Source: Clostridiales bacterium UBA1779
GTDB taxonomy: Bacteria > Bacillota > Clostridia > Oscillospirales > CAG-272
Assembly: GCA_002314565.1 (NCBI GenBank)
Contig: DCGL01000152.1
Span: 1 to 10,797 of the forward strand
Length of the DNA: 10,797 bases
Direction: 5' to 3'
The notes beneath the pieces are model-generated. The model was not told where the DNA came from. It ran no database searches and worked only from the letters and a program-made list of their open reading frames with translations. Each line of letters begins with the position of its first letter. The stretch's first letter is position 1. The position numbers and the translations under genes are program-made. Below, one piece after another: positions 1 through 6,403 of this stretch.

Positions 1-153
1 ATGGGCCGTATGCACTCCGATGCTCAGTTCGCAGGTTCTTCTTCAGTTCCTGCCCACGTTGAGATGATGGGTCTTATCGGCGCAGGTAACAACCCGATGG
101 TCGGTATGACCGTTGCTGTTGCCGTTGCTGTCGAAGAAGCAATGAACAAGTAA
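1..153 (+). CDS. GGGtGRT family protein, C-terminal end (partial)
   Basis: The first 50 codons are the 3' end of a gene that begins upstream of the window; the ATG at base 1 is most likely an internal Met. The reading frame gives MGRMHSDAQFAGSSSVPAHV and then a Gly/Ala/Val-rich tail ending in EEAMNK. I recognise this as the highly conserved C-terminus of the GGGtGRT protein family, usually about 330 residues, named for a motif that lies just upstream of this window and is found mainly in Clostridia and other anaerobes. Its biochemical role is not established to my knowledge. A rho-independent terminator follows within 20 bases, so the transcript ends here. The identification is from memory of the family sequence; only the last sixth of the protein is visible. 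Confidence 0.8.
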   Translation: MGRMHSDAQFAGSSSVPAHVEMMGLIGAGNNPMVGMTVAVAVAVEEAMNK

Positions 154-170
154 TTGCTTTAATTTAACAG

Positions 171-213
171 ACACGTCGCTTCTCTGTATGGACCTGCGGC
201 GTGTTTGTTTTTT
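171..213 (+). terminator. Rho-independent terminator after the GGGtGRT gene
   Basis: ACACGTCGC (171-179) pairs with GCGGCGTGT (196-204) in a nine-base-pair stem with one G-U pair. The 16-base loop is followed by a T-rich tract at 205-213. It lies 17 bases after the stop codon and separates the GGGtGRT transcript from the STAS/HD genes. Confidence 0.75.
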
Positions 214-341
214 CTGTTTATATTGCGTACAGCTTGACTGTATTTGATTATTTTGCAAAAATTGTGAAAAACAAGGTGACAGAATCAGGCACTTCGTCGG
301 TTCCGCAGCTCGTTCTGAACTGCACCGAAAGGATTAATAAT

Positions 342-632
342 ATGGAAATTAAGCTTCAAAAAGAGAACCAAAAACTTACGGTTACCGTTTGCGGGCGGTT
401 GAATTCTTCCACGGTACCCGAACTGGAAGTATTGTTAAAAGAGAATATGGAAGACACAAAAGAGATTGTCTTTGATTTTCACAATCTCGAATATATCTCG
501 TCTGCAGGTTTGAGAGTATTGCTTGCCTCCTACAAAAAGCTTGCCGGAAAAGTGAAAATTCTCGGTGCAAACAGTACGGTAACGGATATTTTCAAAATAA
601 CCGGAATGGCTGCAATTTTTGACGTCGACTGA
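342..632 (+). CDS. STAS-domain anti-sigma-factor antagonist
   Basis: The 96-residue protein is a single STAS domain of the SpoIIAA/RsbV type, close to the usual 95-115 residues. Strands near residues 2-18 (MEIKLQ to TVTVCGRL) are followed by the family signature YISSAGLRVLL at 51-61. The Ser-Ala-Gly at 54-56 matches the phosphorylatable serine of DSxG/SSAG antagonists, so Ser53 or Ser54 is the likely site for an anti-sigma kinase. In the known partner-switching scheme the unphosphorylated form binds the anti-sigma kinase and frees a sigma factor or another output protein. The start at 342 is chosen because GAAAGGA (327-333) lies just upstream. The frame stays open back to 201, but that extension reads through the terminator and is not STAS-like. 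The HD-domain gene follows after 74 bases, probably on the same transcript. No kinase, PP2C phosphatase or sigma factor is visible here. Confidence 0.85.
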   Translation: MEIKLQKENQKLTVTVCGRLNSSTVPELEVLLKENMEDTKEIVFDFHNLEYISSAGLRVLLASYKKLAGKVKILGANSTVTDIFKITGMAAIFDVD

Positions 633-706
633 TTACCATTTCAAATATGGTATAACACAGAGTGAAAACGCTATTTTTCCAGAAGCTGAGACAGAGGTGA
701 AAAGAA

Positions 707-1624
707 ATGTCCTTTGATTTTGCACTTGAAACCAAACTGATGACAGAAGCACCGCAGCTGCATAAGCTTTTTTCGGACAACGTGCTTTGCTGTCAGAATA
801 TTCTTATTAAATACAAGTCGTTTTTTCCGACCTTTACCGATCATACGAGTCTGCACTCACTTGAAGTCATCGCATTCTGCAACGAGCTTGTCGGATTTAT
901 GATTGACAAGCTAAACTGCGACGAGATTTTTGTTCTTCTCATGGCTGCGTACCTTCACGACAGCGGGATGGGAATCTCAATTGGGGATTTCGAGGATTTT
1001 TCAGCGCAGATGCCGATGGTAATCGCATACCGGAACGAAAATCCGGAAACCGATATCAGCGAGGTAATCCGCATCTTCCACCACGAATTCAGCGGTATGT
1101 TCATCAAAAAATACCGCATGATTTTCGACTTTCCGTCCGAAAAACATCTGTGGGCTATAATCCAGACATCGCGCGGACACAGAAAAACCGATCTTTACGA
1201 TGATGCCGAATATCCCCCGGAGCTTATGCTTGACAACGGAAACGTCATACACCTGCCATTTTTGTCCGCATTAATCCGGCTGACGGATGAACTCGACGTT
1301 GCCGCTGACAGAAATATTCAGTTTATGTTTGATTTGCGATCACTGAAGCGGCAAATTGATATCATCGCCTTCAATAAGCACATTTCCATTCGTGAGGTAT
1401 CCTGCCTTGAAGACAGCGTACGCCTCTCCGTGGATTTTTCAAATGAGGCTATAAGGCAGTATTTGTTTGAGGATTTTGAAAAGCTGGCCCGCACTTTTGC
1501 TCAGTGCATCGATGTGATTGATAAGCGTTCCCCATTTAAACTCCGGCAAAAGCGCATTGAAGTATATGATTGTCAATCCGATGAGATGGTTTTCCCGTCT
1601 GATGCCGGGACTTTTTTCCATTGA
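707..1624 (+). CDS. HD-domain phosphohydrolase-like protein (HD-CE type)
   Basis: The 305-residue cytoplasmic protein has the metal-binding pattern of an HD superfamily enzyme: His46 and His50 in TDHTSLHS, His84-Asp85 in AYLHDSGMG, His125-His126 in FHHEF, and Asp194/Asp197 in RLTDELDVAADR. The TDHxxxHS opening, AAYLHDxGM core and LTDELD tail resemble the HD-CE subgroup, sometimes found beside or fused to Hsp90-like ATPases in signalling and conflict proteins. Members are expected to hydrolyse a phosphoester or nucleotide, but no substrate can be inferred. No signal peptide or membrane segment is seen. GAGGTGA (694-700) sits seven bases before the ATG. The STAS antagonist lies just upstream with no terminator between, so the two may form a signalling pair. 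Residues from about 210 to the end contain no motif I recognise. HD superfamily is secure; the HD-CE subgroup is less so. Confidence 0.7.
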   Translation: MSFDFALETKLMTEAPQLHKLFSDNVLCCQNILIKYKSFFPTFTDHTSLHSLEVIAFCNELVGFMIDKLNCDEIFVLLMAAYLHDSGMGISIGDFEDFSAQMPMVIAYRNENPETDISEVIRIFHHEFSGMFIKKYRMIFDFPSEKHLWAIIQTSRGHRKTDLYDDAEYPPELMLDNGNVIHLPFLSALIRLTDELDVAADRNIQFMFDLRSLKRQIDIIAFNKHISIREVSCLEDSVRLSVDFSNEAIRQYLFEDFEKLARTFAQCIDVIDKRSPFKLRQKRIEVYDCQSDEMVFPSDAGTFFH

Positions 1625-1649
1625 CATTTTTATTTAAATATGATAAACT
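1621..1649 (+). promoter_or_regulatory. Sigma-A promoter of the GLUG-repeat gene
   Basis: A perfect -35 box TTGACA (1621-1626) is followed after 17 bases by TAAACT (1644-1649), four of six matches to the -10 consensus. The -35 box overlaps the HD-protein stop codon (1622-1624). The predicted transcript would start near 1656, about 30 bases before the ATG at 1686. Confidence 0.55.
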
Positions 1650-1685
1650 TTTCCTACAATTTAATCGAAAGGAATCTCCACCATT

Positions 1686-3242
1686 ATGAAGAAAAGACTC
1701 ATTCCGTTGATTCTCGCAGCAATTATGATTCTGATGCTCATCCCGTTCTCAGGCTCAGCCGCATGGAACGGAGTCGCAACTCTCGAACCTCTCGGCGACG
1801 GAAGCCGGGAAAATCCTTATAAAATCTGCACTGAAAATGAATTCGCCGGCTTTGCCAAGATGGTCAACGCCGACGTTGATTTCAAGGACAAATACGTTGT
1901 TCTTGATGCCGACATCGACCTTGACAATCAGTTGTGGACTCCTATAGGCGTCGCCAAGGATTATGCCTTTAACGGCCATTTTGACGGGCAGGGTCACACG
2001 GTCAAGAACGTCAAAGTTGAAGTCACAACCGACTACGGCGGACTATTCGGCTTCGTAGTGGATGGAACCATCGAAAATCTTTACGTTGAAAACATCAGCG
2101 TTACAAGCAACAAATACGCGGCCGGAGTTGCTTCGAATCTTCAGGTAACACCCGGAACCGGATACTCCTGCATCCGCAATGTTCACGTAAACGCTGCCAA
2201 GCTCTGCTCGGATCAGTGCGGCGGAATCGTCGGACGTATCAGCACCAAGAGCGCTACAACCGATCAGATGCTGATCGAATACTGCTCGACAACAGGCGTT
2301 GTAATCGAACGCGTCAAGGCAGCAAGCGATGCCGCTTCAAGCAACTTTTTCTTCGGCGGTATAGTAGGTGCTGCCGGAGCCGTAAAAATCCGTTATTGCT
2401 GGTCTGAGAATTTTGAAGGCACCTGCGGCGGAAACGTAACCGGATACTGCTGCGTTGCCGGTATCTGCGGAATTCAGGGTGCTGACTCCGTCGGCGCCGA
2501 CATCGAAAACTGCTATGCCATAAACGTTTCGGGGAAGCTTGACGAAAGCACGACTCTCGGCTCCGAAAAAATCGCATTCGGCGGAATTATCGGACGCGCA
2601 GGCAATACAAACACAAACTGCGAGGCTCAGAACTGCTTTGCAATCAAGACAAGCTTCAATACTGCTGCTCTTACCGACTGCTCAGGCGGAGTATTCGGAC
2701 AGGTTGCAAAGGCAATTCTCTTCAACAACTGCTTTACCGATGCCGAAGCCGGAGTCGGTGCAGACCTTTCCTGGATGGATTATCCCGTAAAAGCAAAAAT
2801 CAACGCTGCCGACCTTTCCACTTCAGGCGCTGTTGACACCTTCAAACTCAATCAGGGAAGCACGAAGGCCGTTTGGACATATGATTCATATGCAGGACAC
2901 CCTGTAATCGATCAGGCTCAGATTGCCGACAACGTTTTCACTGCCGCCGATTACATCGACCTCATTGAAGAAACCACGGCCGAAGAAACGACCTCCTGGC
3001 CGACACTTCCCCCTGATGTAACGGCTGCTCCTCCTGCCGAAACCAAGGCTCCCCAAACCGAGGCTCCCGTAACCGAAGCTCCCGTAGCCGAAACCGAGGC
3101 ACCTGCAGACGTCGTCACTGAAGCTCCCGCCCCCGTAACCGAAGCTCCCGCCGCCAAATCCGGCTGCGCCTCATCCGCCTTCTGCGGATTTGCCGTCATC
3201 GCCGTTATCGGCAGCGCATACATCGCAAAGAAAAAACATTGA
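1686..3242 (+). CDS. Secreted GLUG-repeat beta-helix surface protein with C-terminal membrane tail
   Basis: The 518-residue protein begins with a Sec signal peptide: MKKRLIPLI, a hydrophobic core to about residue 21, and likely cleavage after FSGSAA (about 26). Residues 30-110 match the usual N-terminal part of GLUG proteins (ENPYKI, DADIDLDNQLWTPIG, FDGQGHTVKNVKV). Glycine repeats of the GG-hydrophobic-hydrophobic-G form follow at about 118, 179, 224, 299 and 334 and suggest a right-handed parallel beta-helix. A Thr/Glu/Ala/Pro-rich linker (428-490) with repeated TEAP units precedes the tail KSGCASS, a hydrophobic segment (about 497-513) and KKKH. This arrangement suggests attachment to the membrane or cell wall. 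There is no LPxTG motif. AAAGGA (1668-1673) precedes the ATG by 12 bases. The gene has its own promoter and a terminator six bases after the stop. An adhesin or carbohydrate-binding role is likely for such proteins, but no ligand or catalytic residues can be named. Confidence 0.8.
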   Translation: MKKRLIPLILAAIMILMLIPFSGSAAWNGVATLEPLGDGSRENPYKICTENEFAGFAKMVNADVDFKDKYVVLDADIDLDNQLWTPIGVAKDYAFNGHFDGQGHTVKNVKVEVTTDYGGLFGFVVDGTIENLYVENISVTSNKYAAGVASNLQVTPGTGYSCIRNVHVNAAKLCSDQCGGIVGRISTKSATTDQMLIEYCSTTGVVIERVKAASDAASSNFFFGGIVGAAGAVKIRYCWSENFEGTCGGNVTGYCCVAGICGIQGADSVGADIENCYAINVSGKLDESTTLGSEKIAFGGIIGRAGNTNTNCEAQNCFAIKTSFNTAALTDCSGGVFGQVAKAILFNNCFTDAEAGVGADLSWMDYPVKAKINAADLSTSGAVDTFKLNQGSTKAVWTYDSYAGHPVIDQAQIADNVFTAADYIDLIEETTAEETTSWPTLPPDVTAAPPAETKAPQTEAPVTEAPVAETEAPADVVTEAPAPVTEAPAAKSGCASSAFCGFAVIAVIGSAYIAKKKH

Positions 3243-3247
3243 CACAT

Positions 3248-3280
3248 AAAAATGAACCCGCCGCGGCGGGTTCATTTTTT
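3248..3280. terminator. Bidirectional rho-independent terminator between convergent genes
   Basis: The segment 3248-3279 is a perfect palindrome: five A, then TGAACCCGCC, then its complement and five T. It forms a GC-rich stem with T-runs on both strands. It starts six bases after the GLUG gene stop and ends three bases before the stop codon of the minus-strand oxidoreductase, so it can end transcription from both sides. Confidence 0.92.
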
Positions 3281-3283
3281 ATA

Positions 3284-5143
3284 TCAGTATGCTCTGATTT
3301 CGTGAATCATTGCAAAGTCGGCGCCGTTTGTTGCACGGACAACAACGTCGAAGCTGTCGCATTCCACACCTTCGGTGTTCAGAACGTTCAGTCTCTGGTA
3401 GTTGTCACGGACTTCGACTGTCTTAACGGTCTTTCCGTTCTTCTTCAGAACCACGTCGTAATCGCGGACAAGCTCCGGGGCAACACCTTCGCGCTGCTGA
3501 ACCTGACGGTTGCGGCACATTGTGACGCGGATCGGGAATTTGAAGTTGGTTTCGAAGGTGAGTCTGACTTCGCTGACCTTTTCGGTCTTACCGAGGTCAA
3601 CGGACAGGGTTTCTCCGTTCTCGGAGAAGCCTTCGGACATCCAGCCGTGGAAGTCGTCGCCGAGCTTACGGGTTACACCGTCGGTTACGTTCTCGGGGCC
3701 GCAGCCTGCAGCGGCTGAACTTGCTGCAAACTTTGCTGTGCGTACAAAGTCTCCCTTGCCGTCTGAAGCAAAGCCGGGCAGGAAGGCGTCGTGCTTTAAG
3801 AGCGTCTGCTGAATTTCGCCGACGTAGGGGGCAAGCTCGCGGGGAGTGCACTTCTTGTCTATGCACATTGCGGCGGCAACGCCGACTGCCTGGCCTCCGA
3901 CTGCGCAGCATCCGAGAATTCTCGTTGAGCTGTATGCAAGTCTGGTGCAACCGATATCACGGCCGGCCATAAACATATTGGAAATATTCTTTGAATAATA
4001 TGAACGGTAAGGAACCGTATAAACTCCGTCAAAATAGACGCATTCGCCCGAGGGCAACAGATGCGTATCGAGCATACCGTGCGGGGTGTGAACGTCAACC
4101 CACCATCCGCCGTAAGCAACGGCATCCTCAAAGATGCGGTTCTCGAGAATATCCGTTTCGGTGAGCATATAATCGGCTTCGAGACGGCGGGATTCACGGG
4201 TTCCGGGCAGCATACCGACCCATTCAAGAGCATAGTTTGCTGCAAGATGGTCGCCGCCGTTCTTGATGTGATCCCAGATACCGTAAAGAACGGCAACCAG
4301 GTCGTCTCTGATCGTTTCGTACTGGGGAATGATGTCGGTTACGCCGTCGCCCATCAGTTCAATCCAGAAATATCCGTAGTCAACGCCCTTTGCAGAGCAG
4401 CCGCCGGTTCTCTTGTTCTCTTCGGGGTTCTTTGCGATTGAGTAATCAGGAGTCTGATTGGCGCAGTGCATACGATATCTCAGGTCATGCTCGGTGTACT
4501 TCTTTGCAAAAGCAGGAGGAGTAAACTTGACGGGATGACCCATATCTCTCGCCTTGAACATAATGGTGTTGCCCATCGTATCGTGGTTCGGCTCATCCGG
4601 AGCATCTGCTTCGCCTGTCTGTGCCTTTGATTCGGAGCCCTGGCGGAATTCAGCCCCGGCATAGTAACCGAGAGTTCCGTTACCTGTGGCATCTACGAAA
4701 ATATCTGCTGCAATGCGGAAACGCATTTCTGTCGTTTCCTGAACGCAGTACACAGCCGTAATTTTGTCGCCTTCCGTTTCGCAGTCATACATAACCGTAT
4801 TGTGGAAGCAGGTGAGGTTCTTTTCTTTCTGAGTGGCTTCAAACAGAATCATATCCCAGATTGAGTATGAGAACTGTTCGTTGCGTGCCTTATTTTCAAG
4901 CATAAGCTCGTATACAAGCCCGCTTTCTGCATAATCAGGCTGCTTTAAGCTCTGGTCTGCACCTGAAATGTGTACTCTGATTTCGCTTGATGCGTTGCCT
5001 CCAAGCACCGGACGCGAATTAATCAGCGCAACACGTGCGCCGTCTCTTGCTGCTTCGATTGCGGCGCAGACTCCTGCCATTCCGCCTCCGACCACAACAA
5101 CCTCGAAGCTTTTCTCTTCGAATCTTTCTGCAAGTCTCTTCAT
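3284..5143 (-). CDS. FAD-dependent oxidoreductase with C-terminal beta-sandwich domain
   Basis: The 619-residue protein has no signal peptide and is probably cytoplasmic. Residues 13-45 form an N-terminal Rossmann FAD-binding segment with VVVVGGGMAG (Gly19, Gly21, Gly24), followed by the conserved RPVLGGNASSE. A middle DATGNGTLGYYAGAEF motif and a C-terminal FAD motif (FMAGRDIGCTRLAYSSTRIL, followed by a Gly/Ala-rich stretch) place it in the FAD_oxidored family (PF12831-like). From about residue 470 the sequence (DGVTRKLGDDFHGWMS, LSVDLGKTEKVSEVRLTFE) resembles a discoidin/F5-8-type beta-sandwich. Family members are often found near carbohydrate-degradation genes; the substrate is unknown. 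AAGGAG (minus strand, 5149-5154) lies five bases before the ATG. A lactonase-family gene is divergently transcribed and a shared terminator lies downstream. The FAD fold is secure; a sugar or other alcohol substrate is inference. Confidence 0.85.
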   Translation of the reverse strand: MKRLAERFEEKSFEVVVVGGGMAGVCAAIEAARDGARVALINSRPVLGGNASSEIRVHISGADQSLKQPDYAESGLVYELMLENKARNEQFSYSIWDMILFEATQKEKNLTCFHNTVMYDCETEGDKITAVYCVQETTEMRFRIAADIFVDATGNGTLGYYAGAEFRQGSESKAQTGEADAPDEPNHDTMGNTIMFKARDMGHPVKFTPPAFAKKYTEHDLRYRMHCANQTPDYSIAKNPEENKRTGGCSAKGVDYGYFWIELMGDGVTDIIPQYETIRDDLVAVLYGIWDHIKNGGDHLAANYALEWVGMLPGTRESRRLEADYMLTETDILENRIFEDAVAYGGWWVDVHTPHGMLDTHLLPSGECVYFDGVYTVPYRSYYSKNISNMFMAGRDIGCTRLAYSSTRILGCCAVGGQAVGVAAAMCIDKKCTPRELAPYVGEIQQTLLKHDAFLPGFASDGKGDFVRTAKFAASSAAAGCGPENVTDGVTRKLGDDFHGWMSEGFSENGETLSVDLGKTEKVSEVRLTFETNFKFPIRVTMCRNRQVQQREGVAPELVRDYDVVLKKNGKTVKTVEVRDNYQRLNVLNTEGVECDSFDVVVRATNGADFAMIHEIRAY

Positions 5144-5183
5144 TTGAACTCCTTTTTGGGGTTATATTTTATTTAACTGTATA

Positions 5184-5212
5184 ATTATATAGGAAATATA
5201 GCCAAAAAACAA
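5184..5212 (-). promoter_or_regulatory. Probable promoter of the FAD oxidoreductase gene
   Basis: On the minus strand TTGTTT (5207-5212) is separated by 17 bases from a perfect -10 box TATAAT (5184-5189). The -35 box is weak (three of six). The predicted start near 5177 gives a leader of about 35 bases with the AAGGAG site. The palindromic repeat 5238-5300 begins 26 bases upstream of the -35 box. Confidence 0.55.
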
Positions 5213-5237
5213 GACTTTTTTTAAAATTTCGTTCAAA

Positions 5238-5300
5238 AGTGAACCGGGGGACGTTTCCGGTGGTTCAAATTGAACCACCGGAAACGTCCCCCGGTTCACT
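5238..5300. repeat. Long perfect palindrome, dispersed-repeat copy 1
   Basis: Two exactly complementary 31-base arms (5238-5268 and 5270-5300) flank a single A at 5269. Each arm contains GGGGACGT, four variable bases, GGTGGT, one variable base and CAA (or the complement). A second palindrome at 10746-10797 has the same plan. The element sits between two divergent promoters, where a terminator for either gene is not expected. There is no T-run, no coding potential and no obvious target-site duplication. It looks like a non-autonomous palindromic repeat of the REP or small MITE kind, though no transposase is visible in the window. Confidence 0.85.
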
Positions 5301-5301
5301 A

Positions 5302-5330
5302 TTGACAGAACAGTCATTTAGTGATATTAT
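5302..5330 (+). promoter_or_regulatory. Strong sigma-A promoter of the lactonase-family gene
   Basis: TTGACA (5302-5307) is perfect, the spacer is 17 bases, and the -10 box is TATTAT (5325-5330, five of six) preceded by the extended -10 TGA (5322-5324). Transcription should begin near 5337, which excludes the ATG at 5334 as the translation start and supports the ATG at 5367. The palindrome 5238-5300 ends one base before the -35 box. Confidence 0.85.
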
Positions 5331-5366
5331 AGAATGAATTATTATACGAAGGACGGAGGACAAAAA

Positions 5367-6350
5367 ATGCCGTATACTGTATATGTCGGAGCCTGCAGAG
5401 CGGACGGCGGAATCACAAAATACGAACTCGGTGAAGACGGAGTTCTCAGAGAAAACAAGAGCGTAACCCTCGGCTATGTTATGTACATGAAACCCGAAAG
5501 CGACAGGCTGTATTTCGTCCTGAAGCACGGCAATGGGGTCAGCGGAGCAGGAAGCTGCTCAAGCTGCACAACGGAGCTCGACGGTGTGACCGAGAACATT
5601 CCGACAAACGGCGATGTTCCCTGCCAGCTGACAAGATTTATGGGAAACACCTATGCCGTCAACTATCTGTCCGGCAGCGTCTGTAAGGCGGGCTGCAAGA
5701 CCGTTTCGCATAAACCTGACAAGGAAATGAAGCCGGGAAGGCAGGACGCACCGCACACTCATTGCGTAATTCCGGCGCCGGACGGAAATGCTCTGATGGT
5801 GACCGACCTCGGTATGGACACAGTTACGGTCTGCGACGAAAATCTTGAGACAATTTCCGTATGCCGTATGCCCGAAGGACACGGAGTACGCCATCTTATC
5901 TGCGGCGGTAACAATCTCGTTTACAGCGCAAACGAACTTGCGGCAACGTCTTCGGTTCTAGAATACAATCCGTCGGACAAAAGTCTGTCGGTTCTCGGCA
6001 CGTATCCCTGCTTTGAAAGCGGAAATCCCGAAGGAAACACCGCTGCTGCCATCCGCCTGTCAAAGGACAGGAAATATCTCTACGTTTCAAACCGCGGCTC
6101 GGACGTAATCTCAACTTTTGCACTTGAAAACGAAGGCAAGGTGCTGAAGCACCTGGAAAACACCGCAGCCGGAGGCCTGATTCCCTGGGATTTTGACCTT
6201 ACCCCCGACAACAGATTTCTCGTCTGCGCCTGCAAGGGCAGCGGCCTTATCAACGTTTTTGAAATGAAGGACGGAAGAATAGGCAGACTCGTTTCAAAAA
6301 CCCGTATGAAGGACGCAATCTGCGTCCTCTGTGACAATACAAAAGGGTAA
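5367..6350 (+). CDS. Lactonase-family protein (6-phosphogluconolactonase type, seven-bladed beta-propeller)
   Basis: The 327-residue protein has the usual length and motif order of the PF10282 lactonase family. These are the opening MPYTVYVGA, GDVPCQLTRFMGNTYAVNYL (82-101), the stretch GRQDAPHTHCVIPAPDG (124-140) then VTDLGMD (145-151), GHGVRHL (171-177), YVSNRGSDVISTF (239-251) and a final WDFDLTPDNRF (274-284). Members hydrolyse 6-phosphogluconolactone or other sugar lactones; some have other roles. No signal peptide is seen, so it should be cytoplasmic. The start at 5367 is supported by GGAGGA (5355-5360) six bases upstream and by the promoter position. Cysteines are frequent (Cys64/Cys67 as CxxC, and Cys106/Cys110), which is unusual but of unknown meaning. 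It is divergent from the FAD oxidoreductase, and the two could act in sequence on one sugar. A terminator follows. Confidence 0.85.
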   Translation: MPYTVYVGACRADGGITKYELGEDGVLRENKSVTLGYVMYMKPESDRLYFVLKHGNGVSGAGSCSSCTTELDGVTENIPTNGDVPCQLTRFMGNTYAVNYLSGSVCKAGCKTVSHKPDKEMKPGRQDAPHTHCVIPAPDGNALMVTDLGMDTVTVCDENLETISVCRMPEGHGVRHLICGGNNLVYSANELAATSSVLEYNPSDKSLSVLGTYPCFESGNPEGNTAAAIRLSKDRKYLYVSNRGSDVISTFALENEGKVLKHLENTAAGGLIPWDFDLTPDNRFLVCACKGSGLINVFEMKDGRIGRLVSKTRMKDAICVLCDNTKG

Positions 6351-6366
6351 CAATATGAAGAAGAAT

Positions 6367-6403
6367 ACCCCGCGGGTCCGTTAAGACACGCGGGGTCATT
6401 TTT
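6367..6403. terminator. Rho-independent terminator between lactonase and lipoprotein genes
   Basis: ACCCCGCG (6367-6374) pairs with CGCGGGGT (6389-6396) around a 14-base loop. On the plus strand a five-T run (6399-6403) follows, so it should end the lactonase transcript. The T-run overlaps the stop codon of the convergent lipoprotein gene (6402-6404). On the minus strand the tail is only ATTCTTCTT, so termination in that direction should be weaker. Confidence 0.8.

Noticed and set aside
234..262. TTGACT as a possible -35 box for the STAS/HD genes
   Set aside because: At a 16-18-base spacer there is only AAAAAT or similar; no acceptable -10 box. The promoter of this pair was not located.
201..341. 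Open N-terminal extension of the STAS gene from ATG 201
   Set aside because: It begins inside the terminator stem and has no ribosome binding site. It adds non-STAS sequence, and the ATG at 342 has GAAAGGA before it and gives the normal family length.
648..656. TGG-TATAAC as an extended -10 box before the HD gene
   Set aside because: There is no -35 box at a sensible distance (TTGACG at 619 is 26 bases away), so it is too weak to list.
3239..3718. A 159-codon open frame on the plus strand
   Set aside because: It lies wholly against the FAD oxidoreductase gene, runs through the terminator, and lacks a ribosome binding site and any recognisable motif.
6355..6384. Nine-codon open frame MKKNTPRVR after the lactonase gene
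   Set aside because: It overlaps the terminator stem at the end of a transcript with no gene behind it, so a leader peptide is not plausible.
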